A stretch of 64,000 nt of DNA from Stenotrophomonas nematodicola (GTDB taxonomy: Bacteria > Pseudomonadota > Gammaproteobacteria > Xanthomonadales > Xanthomonadaceae), in contig NZ_WIAY01000010.1 of assembly GCF_009467805.1 (NCBI RefSeq), positions 29,188-93,187 of the forward strand, given 5' to 3'. The stretch's first letter is position 1. Each line of letters starts with the position of its first letter. Under the pieces are notes generated by a model. The model was given only the letters and a program-made list of their open reading frames with translations, was not told the origin of the DNA and made no database searches. Both the position numbers and the translations under genes were made by a program. Shown here piece by piece: positions 45,088 through 56,760 of the stretch.

Positions 45088-45363
45088 TGCATGTACGCCG
45101 CTGAGGCGTCATCGCATAAAACGGTGCAGAATCCGGTAGCAAGCACGGGACAGGCTGTGGATAAAAAAGCCCGCTGAATCTGCGGCAGAATTATCCACAG
45201 CTTTCCCCACCCCTTGAGGGGCAGTAATGCAGAGGGTTTCGCGGTCAGAAACTCTTTTATTTACAAAGACTTAGCTGTGTTTTCCAGCGATTCTGGCGCT
45301 ACCAGCACCACCAGGCTTTTGATTTATTCCACATTTTTTTAAAGCATAGGGGCACGGAACCAC
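45088..45363. other. oriC: Candidate replication origin (oriC) between dnaA and dnaN
   Basis: This 276-bp gap contains two perfect DnaA boxes in opposite orientation, TGTGGATAA at 45156-45164 and TTATCCACA at 45191-45199. Two AT-rich stretches follow (around 45250-45275 and 45315-45345, the latter TTTATTCCACATTTTTTTAAA). Gene order and box arrangement fit a bacterial origin. A second group of DnaA-box-like sites after dnaN may also take part, so boundaries are open. Confidence 0.75.
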
Positions 45364-46464
45364 ATGCGTTTCACACTGCAGCGCGAAGCCTTTCTCAAGC
45401 CGTTGGCACAAGTCGTCAACGTGGTCGAACGCCGCCAGACCCTGCCGGTTCTGGCAAATTTCCTGGTCCAGGTCCAGAACGGACAGCTTTCGCTGACCGG
45501 CACGGACCTGGAAGTGGAGATGGTGTCGCGGATCGCGGTGGAAGATGCCCAGGACGGCGAGACCACCATCCCCGCCCGCAAGCTGTTCGAGATCATCCGC
45601 GCCCTGCCCGACGGCAGCCGGATCACCGTCTCGCAGACCGGTGACAAGATCACCGTGCAGGCAGGCCGCAGCCGCTTCACCCTGGCAACGCTGCCGGCCA
45701 ACGACTTCCCGTCTGTCGACGAAGTCGAAGCCACCGAGCGTGTCGCCATCGGCGAAGCCACCCTGAAGGAGCTGATCGAGCGCACTGCATTCGCGATGGC
45801 CCAGCAGGACGTGCGCTACTACCTCAACGGCCTGTTGTTCGACCTGCGCGGCGATGCCCTGCGGACCGTGGCAACCGACGGTCACCGTCTGGCGCTGTGC
45901 GAAACCGAACTGGAAAAAGCCAGTGGTGCCAAGCGTCAGATCATCGTGCCGCGCAAGGGCGTGACCGAACTGCAGCGGCTGCTGGAAAGCGGCGATCGCG
46001 AGATCGAGCTGGAAGTCGGCCGTAGCCACGTGCGGGTCAAGCGCGACGATGTGACGTTCACCTCCAAGCTGATCGACGGCCGCTTCCCGGATTACGAGGC
46101 TGTGATCCCGATTGGCGCCGACCGCGAAGTGAAGGTTGATCGCGAAGCACTGCGTGCCTCGCTGCAGCGCGCCGCGATCCTGTCCAACGAGAAGTACCGC
46201 GGCATCCGCGTCGAAGTCTCGCCGGGCAACCTCAAGATCAGCGCGCACAACCCCGAGCAGGAAGAAGCCCAGGAAGAGATCGAGGCCGACACCACTGTCA
46301 GCGATCTGGCCATCGGCTTCAACGTGAACTATCTGCTGGATGCACTGTCGGCCCTGCGCGACGAGCACGTCGTGATCCAGCTGCGCGATTCCAACTCGTC
46401 GGCGCTGGTGCGTGAAGCCAGCAGCGAGAAGTCGCGCCATGTGGTGATGCCGCTTCGCCTCTGA
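45364..46464 (+). CDS. dnaN: DNA polymerase III beta sliding clamp
   Basis: Ring-shaped clamp that tethers DNA polymerase III and other proteins to DNA. The 366-residue product has the three-domain DnaN pattern: MRFTLQREAFLKPLAQVVNV at the start, then TLPVLANFLVQ and YYLNGLLFDLRGDALRTVATDGHRLA. The C-terminal HVVMPLRL ends in the usual P-M/L-R-L tail next to the protein-binding pocket. Length equals the E. coli protein (366). It follows the origin region and is closed by an intrinsic terminator. Confidence 0.98.
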   Translation: MRFTLQREAFLKPLAQVVNVVERRQTLPVLANFLVQVQNGQLSLTGTDLEVEMVSRIAVEDAQDGETTIPARKLFEIIRALPDGSRITVSQTGDKITVQAGRSRFTLATLPANDFPSVDEVEATERVAIGEATLKELIERTAFAMAQQDVRYYLNGLLFDLRGDALRTVATDGHRLALCETELEKASGAKRQIIVPRKGVTELQRLLESGDREIELEVGRSHVRVKRDDVTFTSKLIDGRFPDYEAVIPIGADREVKVDREALRASLQRAAILSNEKYRGIRVEVSPGNLKISAHNPEQEEAQEEIEADTTVSDLAIGFNVNYLLDALSALRDEHVVIQLRDSNSSALVREASSEKSRHVVMPLRL

Positions 46465-46473
46465 CCGATGCAC

Positions 46474-46489
46474 GGTTCCACGTGGAACA
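46474..46489. promoter_or_regulatory. parS-like site 1
   Basis: GGTTCCACGTGGAACA: 15 of 16 bases fit the palindrome TGTTCCACGTGGAACA of pseudomonad and xanthomonad type parS (ParB binding). It lies ten bases after the dnaN stop codon. Confidence 0.85.
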
Positions 46490-46498
46490 GACTGATCA

Positions 46499-46530
46499 GG
46501 AAAACCCGGCCGAGCGCCGGGTTTTCTTTT
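46499..46530 (+). terminator. Intrinsic terminator after dnaN
   Basis: AAAACCCGGC, loop CGAGC, GCCGGGTTTTCTTTT: a GC-rich stem followed by a T-rich tail 35 bases after the dnaN stop, lying between two parS-like sites. Confidence 0.88.
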
Positions 46531-46541
46531 GGCTGCAGTGT

Positions 46542-46557
46542 TGTTCCACGTGGAGCA
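46542..46557. promoter_or_regulatory. parS-like site 2
   Basis: TGTTCCACGTGGAGCA, one mismatch to the palindrome TGTTCCACGTGGAACA, 68 bp from site 1. Confidence 0.8.
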
Positions 46558-47160
46558 TTCGCGAACGGTATCTGGATCGGCAACACGGCTCCAGTTCACT
46601 CCGAGTTGCACACGACCCTCTCGGGGATGGCAGCGCGAGCGCGGGCAGAGGTGAGCACATCCGGCGGCGTCGGGACGGCGCGATTCAACGTTCTTCTCGA
46701 TTCACGCGGCAGCAGATCTGACGCTGCCGTAGGAGTGGTTCTTCCAGCGTCTGGATCACAGCTCTATGCTTTAAAAACTGTATATAAATCTAAAGCTAGG
46801 TGGTGATGGTAGGGCCAGATTTGGTTGAAAAGTACCTTATCTCATTGAAAGTAAAGGGGAAATGGACCTCGAAACCCCCGGTAAAACAGGCCCTGAGCCT
46901 GGGGTTGAACCTGTGGATATCTTTAAGGGCACCCGGAGGGACCTTTTTTACCCACAGGTTGCGCAGAGATTGTGCATAAGTCATACAGAGGCCCTGTGGA
47001 CAGCCAACGCCGGTACCCGTGAATCCCTTGCGATCTGCTCACCGAACCCTTGGGCGGTCCCTCAGATTTCAAGAAATCAACGCCCCCACATGGCCCGAAA
47101 TTCTTGAAATCTGCACGGCTGCACCCCCGATGCCGGCGCAGATTTCAACGAATTCGAGGA
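46558..47160. other. Long non-coding stretch between dnaN and recF with origin-like features
   Basis: About 600 bp with no credible gene; the short open frames lack ribosome sites and conserved features. It holds an AT-rich block (46765-46862, CTTTAAAAACTGTATATAAA and neighbours). Four DnaA-box-like 9-mers follow: TGTGGATAT 46912-46920, TTACCCACA 46948-46956, TGTGCATAA 46971-46979 and, with two mismatches, TGTGGACAG 46995-47003. A 13-bp inverted repeat lies further on (47063-47075 with 47101-47113). The arrangement suggests an origin accessory region or second unwinding site. Confidence 0.6.
47063..47113. repeat. 13-bp perfect inverted repeat in the dnaN-recF gap
   Basis: CAGATTTCAAGAA (47063-47075) and its exact reverse complement TTCTTGAAATCTG (47101-47113) are separated by 25 bases. 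CAGATTTCAA occurs a third time at 47139-47148. This could be a protein-binding site or a hairpin. Confidence 0.75.
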
Positions 47161-47176
47161 CGTTCCACGTGGTCGA
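47161..47176. promoter_or_regulatory. parS-like half-degenerate site 3
   Basis: CGTTCCACGTGGTCGA keeps the core TTCCACGTGG but has lost the right arm, so ParB binding may be weak. It lies upstream of recF. Confidence 0.5.
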
Positions 47177-47293
47177 TGCGGCCGGATCGAGTGCCCGGTG
47201 GACGCGAGTGGGTACGGGGCCGTGGAACCTGTCCGATGCAGTAAGCTGACTGATTACCCCTACCCTTCCCGGCCGTCGGCCCAGATCGTCCGT

Positions 47294-50964
<3,671 letters not shown>

Positions 50965-51037
50965 CACAATCGGGGCAAGGCCGGCCGGGTGCGACCTGCA
51001 CCCTGGCCGGCCATCGTCTCCCGATGCCAGGAATCCG

Positions 51038-51889
51038 ATGTCCGCTACCGCCCCGGCGTCCATGACGCCTCCCCTGCCGCCGACGGTTCCGCCGGCGACC
51101 AGCAAACCCGGCTCCCCGTTGGCCGGTTTCTTCATCGATCTGGGCATCGCCGCGATCGTACTGTTCGGGTTGAGCCTGATGGCCGGCCTGGTCTGGGGCG
51201 TGTATCGCGGCATCATGGTCGGCTATGCCGCCGCCAAGAGTGGCGATACGGTGGGTTCGGCCGCCGACCTCACCGCACAGTTGGGCCAACCCGGCGCACT
51301 CGCCCAGATTCTGATGGCGCTCATCGCCACCGGCGGTGCCGCCCTGCTGCTGTACTTCTGGCGCCGTCGCGCCACCCCCGTGGAACAGGCCGCGTCGCGC
51401 AGCGCCGCCCGCCGCCCCGGCACCTGGGGCTGGACCGTCCTCGTCGCTGCCGGCGTCGTGATCGGCAGCAACGGTATTGCCTTCCTGGCCAAGCAGGCCG
51501 GCATCGAGCCGGTCCCGACCAACCTTGGCCTGATGGAACAGGCGCTGTCGCGCTTTCCGCTCTTCCTGGCGCTGTTTGCTGTCGTGCTTGCGCCGGCCTA
51601 TGAAGAACTGCTGTTCCGCCGGGTCCTGTTCGGGCGCCTGTGGCAGGCCGGCCGGCCGCTGCTCGGCATGCTGCTGAGCAGCCTGGCCTTCGCCCTGGTT
51701 CATGAGATTCCCGGCACCAGCGCCAACGGCCCGCTGGAAATCGCGCAGCTGTGGCTGGTCTACGGTGGCATGGGTGCGGCCTTCGCCTGGCTGTACCAGA
51801 AGACCGGCACCCTGTGGGCACCGATCGTCGCGCACGGCCTGAACAACGCGATCGCCCTGGCAGCGCTGGTATTCCTCGGCCTGCACTGA
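51038..51889 (+). CDS. CPBP-family intramembrane metalloprotease
   Basis: The 283-residue polytopic membrane protein starts with a Pro-rich cytoplasmic segment. It carries the Abi/CPBP motifs in its C-terminal half: APAYEELLFRRVLFGRL (motif EExxxR), FALVHEIPG (motif 2 His) and VAHGLNNAIAL (motif H-x-x-x-N). Family members include CAAX prenyl proteases and bacteriocin self-immunity proteins; the role here is unknown. It lies 73 bases after gyrB, possibly in its transcript. Confidence 0.87.
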   Translation: MSATAPASMTPPLPPTVPPATSKPGSPLAGFFIDLGIAAIVLFGLSLMAGLVWGVYRGIMVGYAAAKSGDTVGSAADLTAQLGQPGALAQILMALIATGGAALLLYFWRRRATPVEQAASRSAARRPGTWGWTVLVAAGVVIGSNGIAFLAKQAGIEPVPTNLGLMEQALSRFPLFLALFAVVLAPAYEELLFRRVLFGRLWQAGRPLLGMLLSSLAFALVHEIPGTSANGPLEIAQLWLVYGGMGAAFAWLYQKTGTLWAPIVAHGLNNAIALAALVFLGLH

Positions 51890-51962
51890 ACCGCTGGGCC
51901 GATTGACGAAAAATTAAGCCGTCACATACGACACTGCGGACATGAACACGGGGGACGCATTG

Positions 51963-52769
51963 ATGAAACCAGTTCTGTTGGGACTTGCGATCGCGCTGCT
52001 GGTCAGCGCATGCGCGACCACCACCTCGCCGACCGGTCGGCGTCAGATGGTGGGCGGCGTGTCCCAGGCCGAGCTGGACCAGCTCGGCGCCCAGGCGTTC
52101 GCCCAGACCAAGCAGAAGGAAAAAGTCAGCACTGACGGCCGGCAGAATTCCTACGTGCAGTGCGTGGTCGATGCGCTGGTCGCACAGTTGCCGCCTCAGT
52201 ACCGTGGCGTACGGTGGGAAACGGCCGTGTTCGTCGACAGCGAACCCAACGCGTTCGCCCTGCCCGGCGGCAAGGTCGGGGTGAACTCGGGCATCCTCAC
52301 CGTCGCCAAAAACCAGGACCAGCTCGCCGCCGTGATCGGGCACGAGATCGGGCACGTGATCGCCCGCCACCACGAGGAGCGCATCACCCGCCAGATGGGC
52401 GCGCAGACCGGCCTGAGCGTGCTCGGCATGCTCGCCGGCGCTGCGTACGGCGATGCTGCGGCAAGTACGGTCAACCAGCTCGGCGGCATGACCGCGCAGA
52501 CCGCCTTCCTGCTGCCCGGCTCGCGCACCCAGGAATCCGAAGCGGACGTGCTGGGCCAGCGCCTGATGGCCGAGGCCGGTTTCGATCCGGCGCAGGCGGT
52601 CAATCTGTGGCAGAACATGATGGCGGCCAGCAGCGGGCGCTCACCGCAGTGGATGTCCACCCACCCCGATCCCAGCAACCGGATCCGGGAACTGCAGCGC
52701 GACGCGCCCGCCCTCGCAGACGTGTACCAGCAGGCCCAGGCGGCCGGGCGGCGTCCACGGTGCGGATGA
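51963..52769 (+). CDS. M48-family metalloprotease lipoprotein (LoiP/YggG-like)
   Basis: Zinc-dependent peptidase of the cell envelope. The 268-residue product has a lipoprotein signal ending in VSAC and the catalytic HEIGHVIARHHEE motif (HExxH), followed about 60 residues later by ESEADVLG with the third zinc ligand Glu. The nearest known relatives are E. coli LoiP and YcaL, which degrade misassembled outer-membrane proteins. GGGGGA about eight bases before ATG 51963 favours this start over ATG 51942. Confidence 0.9.
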   Translation: MKPVLLGLAIALLVSACATTTSPTGRRQMVGGVSQAELDQLGAQAFAQTKQKEKVSTDGRQNSYVQCVVDALVAQLPPQYRGVRWETAVFVDSEPNAFALPGGKVGVNSGILTVAKNQDQLAAVIGHEIGHVIARHHEERITRQMGAQTGLSVLGMLAGAAYGDAAASTVNQLGGMTAQTAFLLPGSRTQESEADVLGQRLMAEAGFDPAQAVNLWQNMMAASSGRSPQWMSTHPDPSNRIRELQRDAPALADVYQQAQAAGRRPRCG

Positions 52770-52902
52770 TTCGACCAAAGGATGCTGTATTGCAGCATCG
52801 GAAACGATTTCTCACGCCATCGGTTTCTGATACGTTTGGCGGCTCAGATTTTTCTGACAGTCCGTTTTGATGCCGCCACGGCGGTTCCGATCGAGGTGAA
52901 AG

Positions 52903-54096
52903 ATGATTTTCAGCAACCACAAGCAAGCCGTGCTTTCCGTCCTCATCGCGACCGCACTCGGTGGCGTGGTCGTCACCGATGCCGTCGCCCAGACGCGTTC
53001 GACCGATCGTTCCAGTGATCGCCGCGGTGGAAAGCAGGCCAAGGCCGAAGTGCTTTTCCCGAACGCGACCCGCCAGGAGCCGACCGTCAAGGCCTCTGCC
53101 AAGATGGGCAGCAAGCTGCAGAAGCTGGTAGACAACTACAACAAGCAGAAGTTCCCGGAAACCCGCGCCCAGGCTGACGAGATCCTCGCCAACGCCGACG
53201 CCAATGCCTACGACAAGTCGCTGGCTGCGCAGCTGGCCTCGCAGGCCGCCTACCAGACCGAAGACAACGCAGCGGCCAAGAAGTATCTGCAGCAGGCGCT
53301 GGACTTCAACGGCCTGGACAACAACGGCTACTTCCAGTCGATGCTGATGCTCGGCCAGCTGCAGCTGCAGGACGACCAGCTCCAGGAAGGCCTGGCCACG
53401 CTGGACAAGTACTTCGCCGAGAGCAAGTCGGCCAAGCCGGAAGAACTGGTGATCAAGGGCCAGGCCCTGTACCAGATGCAGCGCTACGCCGATGCCATCC
53501 CGGTGCTGCAGCAGGCCATCGCCGGTGCCACCGAACCGAAGGACAGCTGGAACCAGCTGCTGATGGCCGCCATGTCCGAAGCCGGCCAGACCGGTGAAGC
53601 GGTCAAGCAGGCCGAAGCGCTGGCCGCCCGCAACCCGAACGACAAGAAAGCCCAGCTGAACCTGGCCAGCATGTACATGCAGGCCGACCAGATGGACAAG
53701 GCCGCCTCGGTGATGGACAAGCTGCGCGCCTCCGGCCAGCTCACCGAAGAGCGTGAGTACAAGCAGCTGTACTCGATCTATGCCAACACCGACAACAAGG
53801 AAAAGGACGTCATCGCGGTCATCAACGAAGGGTTGCAGAAGGGCATCCTGAAGCCGGACTACCAGGTGTACCTGGCGCTGGCCCAGTCCTACTACTACTC
53901 CGACCAGGTGCCGCAGGCCATCGAGGCGTGGCAGAAGGCCGCCCCGCTTTCCAAGGACGGTGAAACCTACCTGAATCTGGCACGTGTTTTGCACAGTGAA
54001 GGTCGCATCCCGGAGGCCAAGCAGGCCGCCCAGCAGGCGCTGGCAAAGGGTGTGAAGAACCAGGCGGATGCCAAGAAAATCATCAACCTGAAGTAA
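52903..54096 (+). CDS. Secreted TPR-repeat protein upstream of tonB
   Basis: The 397-residue product has a signal peptide (MIFSNHKQAVLSVLIATALGGVVVTDAVAQ). The rest is helical, with several tetratricopeptide repeats such as AADQMDK-like A-x-x-x-D-K-A, YADAIPVLQQAIAGA and GRIPEAKQAAQQALAKG. A strong Shine-Dalgarno GAGGTGAAAG precedes the ATG. It is predicted periplasmic. It lies 146 bp upstream of tonB in the same direction and might assist the TonB system or envelope assembly, but the function is unknown. Confidence 0.85.
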   Translation: MIFSNHKQAVLSVLIATALGGVVVTDAVAQTRSTDRSSDRRGGKQAKAEVLFPNATRQEPTVKASAKMGSKLQKLVDNYNKQKFPETRAQADEILANADANAYDKSLAAQLASQAAYQTEDNAAAKKYLQQALDFNGLDNNGYFQSMLMLGQLQLQDDQLQEGLATLDKYFAESKSAKPEELVIKGQALYQMQRYADAIPVLQQAIAGATEPKDSWNQLLMAAMSEAGQTGEAVKQAEALAARNPNDKKAQLNLASMYMQADQMDKAASVMDKLRASGQLTEEREYKQLYSIYANTDNKEKDVIAVINEGLQKGILKPDYQVYLALAQSYYYSDQVPQAIEAWQKAAPLSKDGETYLNLARVLHSEGRIPEAKQAAQQALAKGVKNQADAKKIINLK

Positions 54097-54147
54097 GTAG
54101 GAATAACGCCTGAACGCCCGCGCGATTGATGCGCAGGCGCTCAGGAT

Positions 54148-54156
54148 TGGTATAAG
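54148..54156 (+). promoter_or_regulatory. Possible extended -10 promoter for tonB
   Basis: TGGTATAAG lies 87 bases upstream of the tonB start and resembles an extended -10 element; no clear -35 box. No Fur box was recognised by eye. Confidence 0.4.
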
Positions 54157-54242
54157 CTTGGAGGTTCCTGCGGTGTCATGCACCGCTGATCATGGGCTAC
54201 CTGTCCCCGGGTATCCCGGCCCCACTAATGAGCTCTTGGCGC

Positions 54243-54911
54243 ATGACGGAACAACTAGTCGTTCACAGGTACGAACAACGCGATGACACCGGCTTCAGCT
54301 GGCCGCGTATCGTGGGTATCGCTTTTGTAATCGCACTGCATCTCGCCGCCTTCATGATGCTTCTGATCCCGGCTGTGGCTCCCAAGGCCGCTGCGGAGAA
54401 GGAACGCAACATCATGGTGACCCTGGTCGACGCTCCGCCGCCGCCCCCACCGCCGCCGCCGCCGCCGCCGCCGCAGGATACTCCGCCGCCGCCGGTGAAG
54501 AACCTGTCGCCGCCGAAGCCCTCGCCGGTGCCGCCGCCGCCGCAGGCGCCTGTGGTCGACGTCCCGGAACCGCGTCCGAACGACATCGTCACGCCGCCGT
54601 CGCCCCCCTCGCCGCCGGCTCCGCCGACGTCGATCGAGGCAAGCGTCGACATCTCGTCGAAGAACATGAACCCCCCGCGCTACCCGCCGGCCGCGTTCCG
54701 CGCAGGTATCCAGGGTGAAGTCATCCTGATCATTGATGTCGATGCCAACGGCAACGTCACCAATGTCTCGGTCGAGAAGTCCAGCCGTAACCGTGACCTT
54801 GACCGCGCCGCGATGGAAGCAGCTCGCAAGTGGAGCTTCCGTGCTGCGGAGTCGGGCGGGAAGAAGGTCGCAGGTCGCGTTCGCGTCCCGGTCAACTTTG
54901 CGCTGAACTGA
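54243..54911 (+). CDS. tonB: TonB energy-transducing protein
   Basis: TonB spans the periplasm and passes proton-motive energy from ExbB/ExbD to outer-membrane receptors. The 222-residue product starts at ATG 54243 (MTEQLVVHRYEQRDDTGFSW). It has one N-terminal membrane anchor (RIVGIAFVIALHLAAFMMLLIPAV), a Pro-rich spacer with a run of 13 prolines, and the C-terminal TonB domain (PPRYPPAAFRAGIQGEVILIIDVDANG..., ARKWSFRAAESGGKKVAGRVRVPVNF). The upstream ATGs add non-conserved residues. First gene of tonB-exbB-exbD1-exbD2, the order known from Xanthomonas campestris. Confidence 0.93.
   Translation: MTEQLVVHRYEQRDDTGFSWPRIVGIAFVIALHLAAFMMLLIPAVAPKAAAEKERNIMVTLVDAPPPPPPPPPPPPPQDTPPPPVKNLSPPKPSPVPPPPQAPVVDVPEPRPNDIVTPPSPPSPPAPPTSIEASVDISSKNMNPPRYPPAAFRAGIQGEVILIIDVDANGNVTNVSVEKSSRNRDLDRAAMEAARKWSFRAAESGGKKVAGRVRVPVNFALN
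54437..54475. repeat. CCG microsatellite coding the TonB polyproline run
   Basis: About 13 consecutive proline codons, mostly CCG, encode an uninterrupted Pro run in TonB. Replication slippage by whole codons would change spacer length in frame. Confidence 0.85.
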
Positions 54912-54996
54912 TGGTCGCCGGTGGCCCGCCGGCCACCGTTCCATCGGTTGTTTCTAGCCACACCCTTTATCACCACACACAACAAAGGTAAGCGTC

Positions 54997-55758
54997 ATGC
55001 TGCAGGAAATTTTCATCGCCGCTGCTGCCGGGGGCAACTCGTCGAACGCCCTCTCGCAGATGGGCTTCGAGCACCTGATCCACGAAATGACCACCAAGCC
55101 GGGCGACTTCGCCGTCTCCTGGGTCGTGCTGCTGACCCTGGTCATCATGTCCGCCATGTCCTGGTACTGGACCGTCATCAACATCTTCCGCGCTACCCGC
55201 CTGAAGAGCGCTGCTGACAAGGTCGTGAGCCTGTTCTGGGATACCCCGAACGCCCAGGACGCCATCCGTGCGATGGAAGAGCAGCCGGCTTCCGAGCCCT
55301 TCTCGAAGATCGCCCTGGACGCTGCGCAGGCCGCTGCCCACCACCAGCGTGCCGAAGGCGGCGCCACCGGTGGCCTGGGTGAGAACCTGAGCCGTTCGGA
55401 GTTCGTCGACCGCGCCCTGCGTCAGGCCGTGACCCGCGAAAGCAACAACCTGCAGTCGGGCATGACCCTGCTGGCCACCGTCGGCGCAACCGCTCCGTTC
55501 GTGGGTCTGCTGGGTACCGTGTGGGGCATCTACGGCGCGCTGATCAAGATCGGTGCAACCGGTTCGGCCTCCATCGACGCCGTTGCCGGCCCGGTGGGTG
55601 AAGCCCTGATCATGACCGCCATCGGTCTGTTCGTGGCAATCCCGGCCGTGTTCGCCTTCAACTTCTTCAGCAAGATCAACAGCGCCACGATCAGCAAGTT
55701 CGATACGTTCGCTCACGACCTGCACGACTTCTTCGCCACCGGTTCGCGCGTCCGCTAA
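54997..55758 (+). CDS. exbB: ExbB proton-channel subunit
   Basis: Inner-membrane MotA/TolQ/ExbB-family protein that forms the pentameric proton channel of the TonB motor. The 253-residue product has the three expected membrane segments: WVVLLTLVIMSAMSWYWTVI, then LLATVGATAPFVGLLGTVWGIYGAL (the conserved channel segment), and ALIMTAIGLFVAIPAVFAFNFF. Eighty-five bases after tonB; followed by exbD1 after 58 bases. Confidence 0.95.
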   Translation: MLQEIFIAAAAGGNSSNALSQMGFEHLIHEMTTKPGDFAVSWVVLLTLVIMSAMSWYWTVINIFRATRLKSAADKVVSLFWDTPNAQDAIRAMEEQPASEPFSKIALDAAQAAAHHQRAEGGATGGLGENLSRSEFVDRALRQAVTRESNNLQSGMTLLATVGATAPFVGLLGTVWGIYGALIKIGATGSASIDAVAGPVGEALIMTAIGLFVAIPAVFAFNFFSKINSATISKFDTFAHDLHDFFATGSRVR

Positions 55759-55816
55759 TTGCGACGCGCTGTACCCAGGCGAGAACGTAGTCAACACGAT
55801 CTAGACGGAGCCCGTT

Positions 55817-56242
55817 ATGGCTTTCAGTAGTGGTAACAGCGGCGGCCCCATGGCCGACATCAACGTTACGCCCCTCGTGGACGTGATGCTGGTGCTGCTG
55901 ATCATCTTCATCATCACGGCGCCCCTGATGTCCCACAAGGTCAAGGTGGATCTGCCGGAGGCCAACCTGGTGCAGAACCCGGAAGACGCTGAAAAGCGTT
56001 CGGGCCCGATCACCCTGGCAGTCAAGGAAGACGGCTCGATCTACTGGAACGACGAGGAAATCGACAAGCAGACCCTCGAGTCTCGCCTGGCGACCGCCGC
56101 CCAGCAGACCCCGCAGCCGCCGCTCAACCTGCGTGGTGACCGCACCACCAAGATGCGCGTCATCAACGAGATGACCAAGGTTGCGCAGGAACAGGGCATG
56201 CTCGATGTTGGCTTCGTTGCCACCAAAGAGAAGGGGCAGTAA
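55817..56242 (+). CDS. exbD1: ExbD proton-channel subunit, copy 1
   Basis: Single-pass inner-membrane protein of the TonB motor. The 141-residue product has a cytoplasmic [25 protein letters not shown] segment that contains the conserved Asp (D in PLVDVM) needed for proton transfer. A periplasmic domain follows. It is followed after three bases by a second exbD with an almost identical start. Confidence 0.94.
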   Translation: MAFSSGNSGGPMADINVTPLVDVMLVLLIIFIITAPLMSHKVKVDLPEANLVQNPEDAEKRSGPITLAVKEDGSIYWNDEEIDKQTLESRLATAAQQTPQPPLNLRGDRTTKMRVINEMTKVAQEQGMLDVGFVATKEKGQ

Positions 56243-56245
56243 GTC

Positions 56246-56659
56246 ATGGCATTCAGTACCGGTGGTAACAAGGGCCCAATGGCCGACATCAACGTCACGC
56301 CCCTCGTGGACGTGATGCTGGTGCTGCTGATCATCTTCATCGTCACCGCGCCGATCATGACCTACCCGATCGCCGTGGACCTGCCGCAGCGTGTGCTCAA
56401 CCCACCGCCGCAGCTGGTCGAGCCGCCGCCGCCGATCGAGCTGAAGGTGGACGCCAGCAACCAGGTGACGTGGAACAACAGTCCGGTTCCCGTGCACGAG
56501 CTGCAGCAGCGCATGGAGCAGGAGGTCCAGAAGGACCCGACGAACCAGCCGGAACTGCGCATCGACGCCAGCCCGGACTCCGAGTACGACGTGATGGCCA
56601 AGGTGTTGGCTGCCGCGAAGAATGCTCAGATGAAGAAGATCGGTTTCGTACAGCAGTAA
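56246..56659 (+). CDS. exbD2: ExbD proton-channel subunit, copy 2
   Basis: A 137-residue paralogue of ExbD1. It shares the same membrane segment with the conserved Asp, but the periplasmic part diverges after VDLPQ and has the Pro-rich stretch [17 protein letters not shown]. Two adjacent exbD genes are known from Xanthomonas campestris, where exbD2 is reported as dispensable for iron uptake but needed for plant responses and some carbohydrate-related functions. Last gene of the operon, followed by a terminator. Confidence 0.94.
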   Translation: MAFSTGGNKGPMADINVTPLVDVMLVLLIIFIVTAPIMTYPIAVDLPQRVLNPPPQLVEPPPPIELKVDASNQVTWNNSPVPVHELQQRMEQEVQKDPTNQPELRIDASPDSEYDVMAKVLAAAKNAQMKKIGFVQQ

Positions 56660-56689
56660 TACGCAAGACCACAGTCATGACGCGACTGG

Positions 56690-56722
56690 AAAACGCCCCT
56701 GGAGACAGGGGCGTTTTTTTTT
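56690..56722 (+). terminator. Intrinsic terminator after exbD2
   Basis: AAAACGCCCC, loop TGGAGACA, GGGGCGTTTTTTTTT, 30 bases after the exbD2 stop codon. It ends the tonB-exbB-exbD1-exbD2 transcript. Confidence 0.93.
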
Positions 56723-56760
56723 GGCGCCGCGCTGGAGGCACAGCCCGCTATCATCCGCAC

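Noticed and set aside
46468..47249. Short open frames in the dnaN-recF gap
   Set aside because: They overlap the parS sites, terminator and DnaA-like boxes, lack ribosome binding sites and show no family features.
54255..54944. Gly/Arg-rich minus-strand frames opposite tonB
   Set aside because: They mirror the CCG proline codons of tonB and have no independent support.
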